From Pseudomonas putida (GTDB taxonomy: Bacteria; Pseudomonadota; Gammaproteobacteria; Pseudomonadales; Pseudomonadaceae): a DNA stretch of 64,000 nt. Every line of letters starts with the position of its first letter. The first letter of the stretch is position 1. Shown piece by piece: positions 56,589 to 64,000 of this stretch. The notes under the pieces were generated by a model. The model searched no databases. It was not told the origin of the DNA and worked only from the letters and a program-made list of their open reading frames with translations. The translations under genes and the position numbers were made by a program. The stretch covers positions 682,001 to 746,000 of the forward strand of contig NZ_CP039371.1 in NCBI RefSeq assembly GCF_005080685.1, written 5' to 3'.

Positions 56589-56966
56589 TTAAGCCTCGAT
56601 GGCGGGCAGGGTTACCAGCTTGTTAATCAGCGAGGCCAGATCGGTAATCCCCCACGGTTTGGGCAGGAATGCCGCCCTCACCGGAAGTAAATGGGTATCG
56701 ATGATTGCGTGTCCTGACGTCAAAATCACGGGTAGGGTAGGCCACCTGCGCCAAATAACGTGCGCCAGACCTAATCCGTCCATGCTGCCAGGCATGTGGA
56801 TATCGCTCATTACCAATGCAGGGGTTTCTTCATGCGAAAGGTGGTGAAGCGCCTCGTCAGCATTTGCCGTGGACGTAATGGTTACCGCGTAAAGTGACGA
56901 GAGACTCTCTGCGGTGAGGTCTCTGAGTAGTTCGTCGTCTTCTACGATCAAAATGGTTTTGGTCAT
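56589..56966 (-). CDS. Single-domain response regulator
   Basis: A 125-residue receiver with EDDELLRDL, the phosphoacceptor Asp in LVMSDIHMPGS, VILTSGH and FLPKPWGITDL. It lacks an output domain. It is read divergently from the kinase gene at 57150, so one regulatory region may control both. The protein starts MTKTILIVEDDELL. Confidence 0.87.
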   Translation of the reverse strand: MTKTILIVEDDELLRDLTAESLSSLYAVTITSTANADEALHHLSHEETPALVMSDIHMPGSMDGLGLAHVIWRRWPTLPVILTSGHAIIDTHLLPVRAAFLPKPWGITDLASLINKLVTLPAIEA

Positions 56967-57149
56967 GCGTCGTTAGCTCGCCTCTGGTATGCGTTAGGGC
57001 GTCTCGGCCATACGACGTTGCTCCGAAGCGATGAGTGGTGGGCCAAGCGTCGCATGGCATTAGCGGCTATCGTAGGAGGGCGTCAAGCGAACCGCCTTCA
57101 CGCTCTGCCCGGTTTTCGGGGCGTATACCGTCAATCTGAAGGGAAGACT

Positions 57150-58697
57150 ATGCAGCAGCTGCCAGCTGACGAAACCATACGAGCGGCCTTGAAGAAGACC
57201 CACATTCGCCTGCACCGCCAACATGAACTGGTGGTGGAGTTCGGCGTGATGTCCTTGAAAGTGACTGACCTGGATGTGTTGTTGACCCATGCCTGTGAAG
57301 TCGTCGCTGAAGGGATGAGCACTCGCTTCGCCAAGGTGCTGCAGCCGGCTGAGGAGGGGGAAGGCTTCATCTTGTCACACGGTGTGGGCTGGGACGCTTC
57401 TGACATCGGTCAGGCTACCGTGGGTGCCGATGAAGCAAGCCCGGCAGGCTATGCATTGGCAACCTACAGGCCAGTGCTGTCGAACCATCTGGGCATGGAG
57501 CACCGGTTCCGAACACCGGAGCTGCTGAAGAAATACGGAATCGAAAGGGCTATCAACGTCCCGATCCGGGGCGTACTTAGCCCCTTTGGCGTTCTCGAAG
57601 CCGATAGCAGTGACGGGGACGATTTTGTAGAGAGCGATCTCGTATTTTTGGAGGGTATCTCGAACGTCATTTCCATGGCCCTTGAGCGAATATCTGCGGG
57701 AGCAGATATCCCTCTTCCCGATCCGTATTCGGAAACACTTCTGAACGCTAGTCCCGACTGGGTCGAGATCCTGACTTCAAGTGGCGAGATCGAGTTCATG
57801 AACGAAACCGGGCTACTCTTCCTGGCTACCCAGCTGGCGGATGTAAAAGGCCAGAGGTGGCAAGACTTGTGGCCCGAGGAGTCTCGCTCACTTGTTTGCG
57901 AGGCTATGGGAAAGGTCAGCAGCGGGGAAACCGCTCGATTCGAGGCCTATCACCCCATCTCTGCAGATGATCCAAAATGGTGGGACGTGACGGTGGCGCC
58001 GATCCTCGGAGTGGACGGCAAGGTCGAGCGAATGATTGCCGTATCGCGAGATATCACCGAGCGTCATCAATATGAAGCTCAATTGCTGTCGCTCATCGAG
58101 GCCCAGAATAGCAAGCAAAACCGAAGCGACCTCTATCTCGAAGAGATCCACCATCGCGTCAAGAACAGCCTTCACCTGGTAAACACACTACTCTTGCTGC
58201 AGGCCAATCTCACGCCTGATGCAGCGGTCAAATTGCAACTTGAAACCGCCGCAGGCCGAGTGGTGACCATTGCCACGGTTCACGAGCGGCTGTACCAAGC
58301 TGCCGAAGAACAAGAACTTCGTGCTCGTGACTACCTCACTGCTCTGCTGGGGGATCTGGGCAGGGCTTTGGCTGACCGGAAAATTGCGCTGGAGGCTGAC
58401 GACTTCGTATTGCCTCCAGAAAGAATGGCGCCCTTGGGACTGGTGATTTCTGAACTGATCACGAATGCCCTCAAGTATGGCAAGGGCGACATTGAGGTGG
58501 CCGTCAAGCATGCCGGCGACCATGCGCTACTCACCGTCAGGGATGAGGGCGACGGCTTCCCTGATAATTATCCTAAGCCGACAGGTACAGGGCTTGGCAT
58601 GCGATTGGTCAAAAGCTATTCCGGTTACGGTAGCGCGGCAGTGGAGGTTGATCGGCAGGATAGTAAAAGTTGTATCCATGTACGCTTCAAACTCTAG
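57150..58697 (+). CDS. GAF-PAS sensor histidine kinase of the HisKA_2 type
   Basis: A 515-residue soluble kinase. It has a GAF domain (about 28-180), a PAS domain (about 190-310, with WPEESRSLVCEAM), then a HisKA_2 dimerisation region with EEIHHRVKNSLHLVNTLLLL (the phosphoacceptor is probably H335) and an ATPase domain (ISELITNALKYGKGDI, then TGTGLGMRLV). No membrane segment is seen, so it senses a cytoplasmic signal. The start ATG at 57150 has AAGGGA ahead. Three KPW receivers lie around it. Confidence 0.9.
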   Translation: MQQLPADETIRAALKKTHIRLHRQHELVVEFGVMSLKVTDLDVLLTHACEVVAEGMSTRFAKVLQPAEEGEGFILSHGVGWDASDIGQATVGADEASPAGYALATYRPVLSNHLGMEHRFRTPELLKKYGIERAINVPIRGVLSPFGVLEADSSDGDDFVESDLVFLEGISNVISMALERISAGADIPLPDPYSETLLNASPDWVEILTSSGEIEFMNETGLLFLATQLADVKGQRWQDLWPEESRSLVCEAMGKVSSGETARFEAYHPISADDPKWWDVTVAPILGVDGKVERMIAVSRDITERHQYEAQLLSLIEAQNSKQNRSDLYLEEIHHRVKNSLHLVNTLLLLQANLTPDAAVKLQLETAAGRVVTIATVHERLYQAAEEQELRARDYLTALLGDLGRALADRKIALEADDFVLPPERMAPLGLVISELITNALKYGKGDIEVAVKHAGDHALLTVRDEGDGFPDNYPKPTGTGLGMRLVKSYSGYGSAAVEVDRQDSKSCIHVRFKL

Positions 58698-58790
58698 GCG
58701 CGCCTGCACACACCGATGGCACTTAGCCAAATGCGTATGGTCGTAATCAGGCTGATTCGAGACCTGGCATCATCATTGGAGGAGTAGGGT

Positions 58791-59009
58791 ATGCGTAACT
58801 GGGGATGGCTGATGACTGCGGTAGGTTACGCTGGGCTTTCAGGAATGTTAGCCATAATCGGCGTTGCGGTTTCAGGGTTTCACAACCTCACTAGCGAGAT
58901 GCTAGGGGTGAGCCTGTTGCTAGCGGCAGCGTCATTAGCGCTGGTGTTCGTTGGTGGTCGTCTTCGAGCGAGAGGCAAACCCTTGTTGCCCATTTCGCTG
59001 TCTTCTTGA
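58791..59009 (+). CDS. Small membrane protein, 72 residues
   Basis: Two membrane segments (about 5-29 and 37-56), starting MRNWGWLMTAVGYAGLSGML and ending in a basic tail. GGAGG lies ahead of the ATG. No family was recognised. It follows the kinase gene on the same strand after 93 bases, so it may be read in the same stress module. Confidence 0.6.
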   Translation: MRNWGWLMTAVGYAGLSGMLAIIGVAVSGFHNLTSEMLGVSLLLAAASLALVFVGGRLRARGKPLLPISLSS

Positions 59010-59073
59010 GACCGCTTTCATTTTCTCAAAAAGTGGCCAGAGTGCCATGCACCCCGGCCAGGCTCATTTCAAG

Positions 59074-59292
59074 TTACCGGTTTTCACTACCGCGACCGCC
59101 GCCGTGGCTGTTTTGCCCGCCTTTACGGCCCGCCTCGGAGGCACGCTCACGGTCGTTGGCAAAGTTGCCGCCTGAGCTCTGCCCGCCTTTGCGACCTGCC
59201 TCCGACGCTTTCTCGCGATCATTGGCAAAATTGCCAGGATTGTTCTGAGCAGTACCACCTTGATGGCCACGATTGGTTTGGTTGTTAGCCAT
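59074..59292 (-). CDS. KGG-domain stress protein
   Basis: A 72-residue hydrophilic protein with two repeats of the form NFANDRE(K/R)ASEAGRKGGQ. It matches the KGG family (YciG/Con-10-like), abundant general-stress proteins of unknown action, thought to be disordered. The start MANNQTNRGHQGGTAQNNPG matches the remnant at 52271-52369. The leader contains CACAGGAAAGTCTGTG, shared with that remnant. It is read on the minus strand between two plus/minus stress genes. Confidence 0.88.
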   Translation of the reverse strand: MANNQTNRGHQGGTAQNNPGNFANDREKASEAGRKGGQSSGGNFANDRERASEAGRKGGQNSHGGGRGSENR

Positions 59293-59428
59293 GATCTTTC
59301 ACCTCATGTCGTCACACAGGAAAGTCTGTGTTCAACTCGGACGTCCTGGGGCGGGGTGTTTACTCAGTGGGTTTTGGCCAAGGCCGACGGGTTGCGCGAA
59401 AGAACCGGTGCAGGCGTGTGTGGCGTCC

Positions 59429-59881
59429 TTAAGCTTTGTTCGCGAACGTTTGGGAAAGATCAAGCTTGGCAGACGCCGACCTTCCACCCCCGTCGGCGTG
59501 GTTAAGCTGAGCGCAGAGCAGTTCCTGGAGCTGGGTTATTGGCCACGGCTTAGGAAGGAACTCCGCACCTGGCGGCAACACTCTCCCTGCAAATTCGTAG
59601 TATCCGCTCATGACAATGATGCGCGTCTGAGGTTTTTGCTGGCTTGCCATCCAGGCAAGATCAACCCCATTGAGTAAACCAGGCGTTTGTACATCCGTTA
59701 TCAGCAGCGTCCAATCTTGCTTCCTCAACGCCTCATTACCGTCATCGGCAGTCGCCACCGCTGTCACCATGGCCCCCCATTCTTCCAGGTACAGGGTCAA
59801 AAGCTCTCGAATCATGGGTTCGTCCTCAACGATGAGAACAGTTGGGCGAATTATCTTCGCAGCGGAAAGCAGCTCTTTCAT
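59429..59881 (-). CDS. Single-domain response regulator
   Basis: A 150-residue receiver with VEDEPMIREL, phosphoacceptor Asp in LLITDVQTPGL, IVMSGYYEF and FLPKPWPITQL. A short polar tail follows without an output domain. It is the third KPW receiver of this region. It lies upstream of the KGG gene on the same strand (136-base gap). A kinase partner is presumably the one at 57150. Confidence 0.85.
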   Translation of the reverse strand: MKELLSAAKIIRPTVLIVEDEPMIRELLTLYLEEWGAMVTAVATADDGNEALRKQDWTLLITDVQTPGLLNGVDLAWMASQQKPQTRIIVMSGYYEFAGRVLPPGAEFLPKPWPITQLQELLCAQLNHADGGGRSASAKLDLSQTFANKA

Positions 59882-60020
59882 ACGTGTACTCGGACATGCG
59901 GCTGCAGGAAGGGAGGGACATCCAGGTCTGCTTGCTTTCTTCCAGCAAGACGTAGCAGCGCGCCATCACTACGACATCGCCAGCGTTCAAAAAATTCACT
60001 TCAACTTGAGTCAGTGCCAT
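59826..60020 (-). CDS. Possible small hypothetical protein, overlapping a receiver gene
   Basis: A 64-residue frame starting MALTQVEVNFLNAGDVVVMA overlaps the start of the receiver gene by 56 bases. No family is recognised and the tail is unusual (SCSRMSEYTYERAAFRC). It could be the remnant of a longer gene or a chance frame. Confidence 0.35.
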   Translation of the reverse strand: MALTQVEVNFLNAGDVVVMARCYVLLEESKQTWMSLPSCSRMSEYTYERAAFRCEDNSPNCSHR

Positions 60021-60244
60021 CCATTCCCATCCGTGAGCGGATCTATAACGGGGGCGACCATCTGGACGCATCCATGCCGCTGACACCGCCCTACTGAACC
60101 TCTGCAATCTGCGTGACTCAACCCTCCATCAGCATATGAGGCCTCCTGATGCGAACACTCGAGAAAAACCTGTCTGCCGCCCAATTGCTGAAACTCAATT
60201 GTTTGGCGGTTTGATATCGGGTGCTTGAAGACAGGGCATTGCGC

Positions 60245-60427
60245 ATGGACTCGCCTGACGATTATCACGAGGAATTGCTTCGCCAAGCCGATGAGATGGA
60301 TCGTCGAGGGATTATCTGCTGGCAGGAATGGCGCGATCTTCGTCTGGAGGCTGACGCTGCTTACCTGAGAGCGGTAGCAGGGGAGGACTATCGCCCGGTT
60401 AAACCCAGGAGCTCGTCAGCAGAGTAG
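60245..60427 (+). CDS. Small acidic protein, 60 residues
   Basis: A frame starting MDSPDDYHEELLRQADEMDR with IICWQEWRDLRLEADAAYLR. It is acidic and probably helical, with no membrane segment. It lies alone between two minus-strand genes, convergent with the SDR gene. An upstream start at 60221 is also possible. No family was recognised. Confidence 0.5.
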   Translation: MDSPDDYHEELLRQADEMDRRGIICWQEWRDLRLEADAAYLRAVAGEDYRPVKPRSSSAE

Positions 60428-60484
60428 GGATCGAACGTGATCTCGCAATGAAACCACGCTCAATCCTCTGTAAGCAGACCTTCT

Positions 60485-61810
60485 CTATCTATCCCTGCGT
60501 CGTGAACGTGTGAGGGTAATACCCAAAAGGATTCCCAGCGCCGCTGCGCCGATCAGCAGGGGCGTTTTATCTTTTGACTTCCTCCAACCTCCGTCGATAC
60601 CTCTCCTGCCACTTGGAGGCTCGAAGAGGTTGCCTGATGATGCTGCGGCTACGGGGCTGCGATTTATCCCCCAGCGCGTCAGCTTCCCTGACAACAGAGG
60701 CAGCCCTGGTATCAGGTAGCTGGCCAAATGCGCGATGCGCGCTGCAGCGCCAACGGTGGTGTGAGCCCGAGGCGAGATTGCGCATGCCACCATAGCCTTT
60801 GCCACCATCTCGGGATCGTATACGGGGCTTGGCGGTGTCAGCGTATGTCCGGTGTAGTTGCCACCGTCTCGGAAGCCAGGTGTGTCCATGACTGCTGGAT
60901 AGATATCGCAGACATGGATGTTGGGATATCCAGTCAGCTCGCCTCGCAATGCCTCGGTCAGTCCACGCAAGCCGAATTTGCTCGCCGAATAAGCGGCGGC
61001 GTAGGGCTGGGCCACCCAGCTGCCCAGCGACAGCGTGTTGATCAGAATACCGCTGCCCTGTGCCTTGAAGAAGGGAAGGGCGACGTAGGCACCTCGCAGG
61101 TAACCGATCAGGTCAGTCTGGATGACCTGCTCGTGCGCCTCCAATGGCGTTTCTTCGAAATTGCCGACCGCGCCGACCCCGGCATTGTTGATCCAGATAT
61201 CGATCCGTCCATGGCCAAATTCTGCAGCCTGCTCGGCGAGCGCTTGAACATGATCGTTGCGGGTGACGTCCGTCATAATCGCTATGGCGTCGGTACCGCA
61301 ATCGGTGCATTCATCCAGGACGTCGAATAACGCCTCTTCGTCGCGTGCTGCGAGTACCAGGCGAGCACCTTTGCACGCAAAGGCGTGCGCAGCGGCGCGA
61401 CCTATACCGCTTGAAGCGCCAGTGATCACCACGACTTTGCCGCGAAGCGGGCCCTTGATCGGGTAACTATCGCCAAGTGCTCCATCATTTGTGCCCGACG
61501 TACTGGCGTCAAAGTTAGCAAGGGTTTCGCTGGCCTCGACTCGGCAAAGTCCCAGAGCGGTGCCATCTACCAGGGTTAAAGTCAGCCCTTCGATGATTCC
61601 CGCCTCCCGGTTAGGAAACACGGGCTCACCTTCGGCATCCAGGCTGTCGTAGATGAATTGTGTGCCTTCAAGCCATCCCACGGCGGTGAGAAGCTCAGGG
61701 CCGAGATAATACTTCCCGTCTTGAAAGAAGCCGGGGAACTGATGAGCGCGCTCCACGTTTTCCACGCGATAGCGTTCGCCTGGTTTCATGCCTGTCGCTT
61801 GATCGATCAT
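60485..61810 (-). CDS. SDR family oxidoreductase with N-terminal extension
   Basis: A 441-residue protein. The first about 120 residues are an extra domain (FFQDGKYYLGPELLTAVGWL). An SDR Rossmann domain follows, with TGASSGIGRAA, NNAGVGAVGNF and the catalytic YSASK. The C-terminus ends in a membrane segment, LLIGAAALGILLGITLTRS, so it is probably anchored. The substrate is unknown. The start at 61810 fits; upstream in-frame sequence overlaps the PLDc_N gene. It is on the same strand as that gene and the alcohol dehydrogenase. Confidence 0.85.
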   Translation of the reverse strand: MIDQATGMKPGERYRVENVERAHQFPGFFQDGKYYLGPELLTAVGWLEGTQFIYDSLDAEGEPVFPNREAGIIEGLTLTLVDGTALGLCRVEASETLANFDASTSGTNDGALGDSYPIKGPLRGKVVVITGASSGIGRAAAHAFACKGARLVLAARDEEALFDVLDECTDCGTDAIAIMTDVTRNDHVQALAEQAAEFGHGRIDIWINNAGVGAVGNFEETPLEAHEQVIQTDLIGYLRGAYVALPFFKAQGSGILINTLSLGSWVAQPYAAAYSASKFGLRGLTEALRGELTGYPNIHVCDIYPAVMDTPGFRDGGNYTGHTLTPPSPVYDPEMVAKAMVACAISPRAHTTVGAAARIAHLASYLIPGLPLLSGKLTRWGINRSPVAAASSGNLFEPPSGRRGIDGGWRKSKDKTPLLIGAAALGILLGITLTRSRRRDR

Positions 61811-61842
61811 GTTGAAACCCCTGTAAGTGGAGCTCGGAAATG

Positions 61843-62076
61843 TCAGCCTTTGCTGTGCTCGTCGGAAGTGGGCCCAGTACCTCGCTTGATACCGCGTGGG
61901 CCAGCAACGCCCCAGATACCCAGGCCAACCAGCGGTAGGGCGACGATCAGCAGGGCCCAGGCCGCTTTGACTGCATCTGACTTGTCGCTCCGGAATACGC
62001 TGACGATGGCCCACAGATCGATGAGCAAGAGGATTGCCGCGACGGCAATCCAGGAGTAGCTGGCGATACCGTTCAT
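61843..62076 (-). CDS. PLDc_N-domain membrane protein
   Basis: A 77-residue protein with two membrane segments (about 8-28 and 38-58) separated by a basic link. It resembles the PLD nuclease N-terminal (PLDc_N) domain, found at the start of cardiolipin synthases but also alone. It starts MNGIASYSWIAVAAILLL. The gene lies 13 bases downstream of the alcohol dehydrogenase gene and 32 bases upstream of the SDR gene, so the three are probably co-transcribed. Role unknown. Confidence 0.75.
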   Translation of the reverse strand: MNGIASYSWIAVAAILLLIDLWAIVSVFRSDKSDAVKAAWALLIVALPLVGLGIWGVAGPRGIKRGTGPTSDEHSKG

Positions 62077-62089
62077 GTGCTTGCCTCCT

Positions 62090-63292
62090 TTACACGAAGT
62101 CAGGGCCCAAGGTGCCCGCTGCCGCGCCTGGCACGAGGATGACCTTGCGGCAGTTGTCCTGCTTCTGATCGAACATCTTGTAGCCCATGGCCGCTTCTTC
62201 GAGGGCCAGGCGGTGGGTGACGATCAGCTCTGGTTGCAGGCGACCTGCTTCGATGTGTTCAAGAAGTTCAGGCAAGTATTTCTGCACATGGGTCTGGCCC
62301 ATCTTGAAGGTGAGCCCCTTGTCGAAGGCATCGCCGAACATGAAGGCGTGGATGAAGCCGGCGTATACCCCCGGCACACTGACAACTCCGCCGCGACGCA
62401 CTGCAGCAATGCTCTGGCGCAGCGCCTTGCCACTGCTGCCTTCGATCTTCAGCGCCGTCATCACCGTTTCGGCAGTGCTGCCTTTCGCCTCGAAACCGAC
62501 CGCATCGATCACCGCATCGACGCCGCGCATGCCTGGCGTCTGGCGGATGATGCTGTCGGCGGGATCGTCGTCTTGCTCGAAGTTGATCGGTATGACCCCG
62601 TAGGCCTCTCGTGCGTAGGCCAGGCGATAATCGTTGTCGTCGACCATGAAGATGGTCTGAGCGCCGAGCATTCGCGCACAGGCGGCGCTCAGCAAGCCCA
62701 CCGGCCCGGCGCCGTAGATCGCCACCGATGACCCTTGGCCTATTTCGGCATTGATGACCGCCTGCCAAGCGGTCGGCAGGATGTCCGAGAGGAACAGCAC
62801 CTTGTCGTCGGCCAGCGCGGTGGGCACTTTGAACGGGCCGACGTTGCCCTTGGGCACCCTCACGTAATCCGCCTGGCCGCCAGGGATACCGCCATAGAGA
62901 TGGCTATATCCAAACAGCGCGGCGCCTGGGGGAATTCCCTTCTTGTTGATGATCGCACCACGACCTGTGTTGGTGGTTTCACAGGCAGCGAACAGGTCGT
63001 GCTGGCAGAAGAAACAGCTGCCGCACGCGATCACGAAGGGAATCACTACGCGGTCGCCGATCTGCAGATTGGTGACGGCACTGCCAGTATCTTCGACGAT
63101 GCCCATGAACTCATGGCCGAAGATATCACCCGCTTCGGTTTCTGGAATTTTGCCTCGATAAAGGTGCAGGTCAGAGCCGCAAATGGCTGTGGCGGTGACC
63201 CTGAGGATAATGTCGTCTTCCTGCTCAATGATGGGATCGGGGACGTTATCGACCCTGACGTCGTGTGCTCCGTGGTAGGTCAGTGCTCTCAT
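62090..63292 (-). CDS. Zinc-dependent alcohol dehydrogenase (formaldehyde-dehydrogenase-like)
   Basis: A 400-residue medium-chain dehydrogenase. The catalytic zinc region reads [14 protein letters not shown] and GHEFMG, the structural zinc cysteines are in [15 protein letters not shown], and the NAD-binding region is YGAGPVGLL. It resembles glutathione-independent formaldehyde dehydrogenase-type proteins found in stress islands. The ATG at 63292 is chosen from the family start [17 protein letters not shown]. It heads the ADH-PLDc_N-SDR run on the minus strand. Confidence 0.9.
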   Translation of the reverse strand: MRALTYHGAHDVRVDNVPDPIIEQEDDIILRVTATAICGSDLHLYRGKIPETEAGDIFGHEFMGIVEDTGSAVTNLQIGDRVVIPFVIACGSCFFCQHDLFAACETTNTGRGAIINKKGIPPGAALFGYSHLYGGIPGGQADYVRVPKGNVGPFKVPTALADDKVLFLSDILPTAWQAVINAEIGQGSSVAIYGAGPVGLLSAACARMLGAQTIFMVDDNDYRLAYAREAYGVIPINFEQDDDPADSIIRQTPGMRGVDAVIDAVGFEAKGSTAETVMTALKIEGSSGKALRQSIAAVRRGGVVSVPGVYAGFIHAFMFGDAFDKGLTFKMGQTHVQKYLPELLEHIEAGRLQPELIVTHRLALEEAAMGYKMFDQKQDNCRKVILVPGAAAGTLGPDFV

Positions 63293-63497
63293 AAGGTCAG
63301 CTCCTGCAGGCGTTTTCCGTGATAGGTATGCAGGGGAAGCCATGACAGATGGCAAAGTTCAGCCGAACAAGTCCGGTGGTACTTAAAACTCATTCGCGAC
63401 GCCCACATTTCAAGCTGAACATTCCTGACCACACCGGTATCAGAACGATCTGAGCCCGTGCCACAAGAGCCAGGCCGATTAAACGAGGGGCGTGGCG

Positions 63498-63980
63498 ATG
63501 GACGACACGATGTTGGCATACATGGTGTTCGCTGCCTCACATCCTGAGGCGCTTTCGCAGGTACAAGTGCTTACAGAAGCGGAGGCATTGGAGGCTGGCG
63601 AAGCACTCCCAGATCTGCGTGAAACCATGGCCGTACAGATCCTCAGTGCTGAAGCCAAGGCTCAGCGTAAAACCCTGGCCACGCTCGTTGAGGTGATTTT
63701 GGGCAAGGCCGTCATCGAGCCCGATGCGCCATCCACTAACCATGTCTCCAGCCTTGAGAAATACAACCGGATGCGAGATTTCGACGCGTCACCAGAGCCG
63801 TCTGGAAATCGTAAGCAGTCGAGCAGGAAGATTCAGGCCTTACAATTCTGCGTCCAGAAGCATGACGCCACACGGCTGCATTACGACTTCCGCTCGGAGC
63901 TCGATGGCACGTTGAAGAGTTGGGCGACCGTTACCGGCTGTCCGAAAAGCGTCGTTGTCGGAAATTGGCGCTCGCGTTGA
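63498..63980 (+). pseudogene. Truncated second ligD (N-terminal part only)
   Basis: A 160-residue frame that matches LigD from residue 1 (MDDTMLAYMVFAASHPEALS) to about residue 143 (SWA), covering the N-terminal region and the start of the phosphoesterase domain. It then changes abruptly to 17 unrelated residues and stops. Most of the protein (ligase and polymerase) is missing. Nucleotide divergence from the complete ligD at 52619 is clear, so it is an old paralog or comes from another island rather than a fresh duplication. Confidence 0.85.
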
Positions 63981-64000
63981 TGGGCTGCTCCGCTAAGGTC

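Larger units (their letters stand above)
39375..64000. mobile_element. Genomic island or island mosaic inserted in hrpB
   Basis: From the break in hrpB to the right edge, gene content changes from conserved core genes to a replacement hrpB, an IS, an antiphage gene pair, many unknown small genes, remnants and a stress module. Base composition also varies, with 43.4-47.3 kb clearly AT-richer than the core. No integrase, transposase array or right end was recognised in the window, so the type of element and its true right boundary are open. The left boundary is placed by loss of HrpB homology. Confidence 0.7.

Noticed and set aside
59006..59248. Plus-strand frames across the KGG gene
   Set aside because: The minus-strand protein has clear KGG repeats; these are antisense shadows.
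60485..62014. Longer SDR reading frame starting at 62014
   Set aside because: The extra 68 residues are basic, have no match and overlap the PLDc_N gene; the ATG at 61810 gives a normal start.
39375..64000. Tn7-like or ICE classification of the island
   Set aside because: No Tns, conjugation, integrase or relaxase genes and no characteristic ends were recognised.

Overview
The window looks like a chromosome segment of the Pseudomonas putida group. This rests on the high GC, the proA-nadD-rsfS-rlmH-mrdA-rodA-mltB-rlpA-dacA-ybeD-lipB-lipA run, the leuS-lptE-holA and lnt-corC-ybeY-phoH runs, and REP-type palindromes built on the core AAGGCCGCTCC(C/T)ACA. Species was inferred from gene content and order, not from a database match.

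Bases 1-38990 are core chromosome. From left to right they hold a partial DedA gene and a 3-methyladenine glycosylase, then proline and NAD synthesis (proA, nadD) and ribosome-linked genes (rsfS, rlmH). The rod-shape and murein operon follows (mrdA, rodA, mltB, rlpA), then dacA, lipoate synthesis (ybeD, lipB, lipA), ldcA, a second lytic transglycosylase and arfA. Next are holA, lptE and leuS, the lnt-corC-ybeY-phoH operon, hemL with thiE and thiD, a DISM-type histidine kinase, an AidB-like dehydrogenase, amn, rluE, an Lrp-type regulator, a cation efflux protein and two small envelope proteins. Convergent and divergent gaps carry four REP doublets and several clear terminators.

At about 39375 the chromosomal helicase gene hrpB breaks off inside its DEAH-box region. 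Everything from there to the right edge reads as accessory DNA, a genomic island or a mosaic of several. Its first gene is a complete, diverged hrpB with its own promoter, so the insertion seems to bring a replacement for the gene it breaks. An IS5-family element (42120-43309, TSD CTAG) sits on the last codons of that copy. Next comes an AT-rich two-gene antiphage system resembling AbpA/AbpB (43471-47279), then a cluster of small unknown genes with a double-HTH regulator and a palindromic operator. A 48-residue MvaT/H-NS-like protein without a DNA-binding domain follows, then an unknown membrane-anchored protein.

From 52 to 64 kb the island carries a stress and DNA-repair module. It holds a umuD remnant that keeps a LexA box, a KGG-protein remnant, a complete LigD (no Ku is visible), DUF2188 and HhH proteins, and a HisKA_2 kinase with three stand-alone receivers. 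An intact KGG protein, an SDR, a PLDc_N protein, a zinc alcohol dehydrogenase and a second, broken ligD follow. The duplicated and broken parts (two ligD, two KGG) suggest that two related stress modules were joined here.

No rRNA, tRNA, CRISPR array, integrase or replication origin was recognised.
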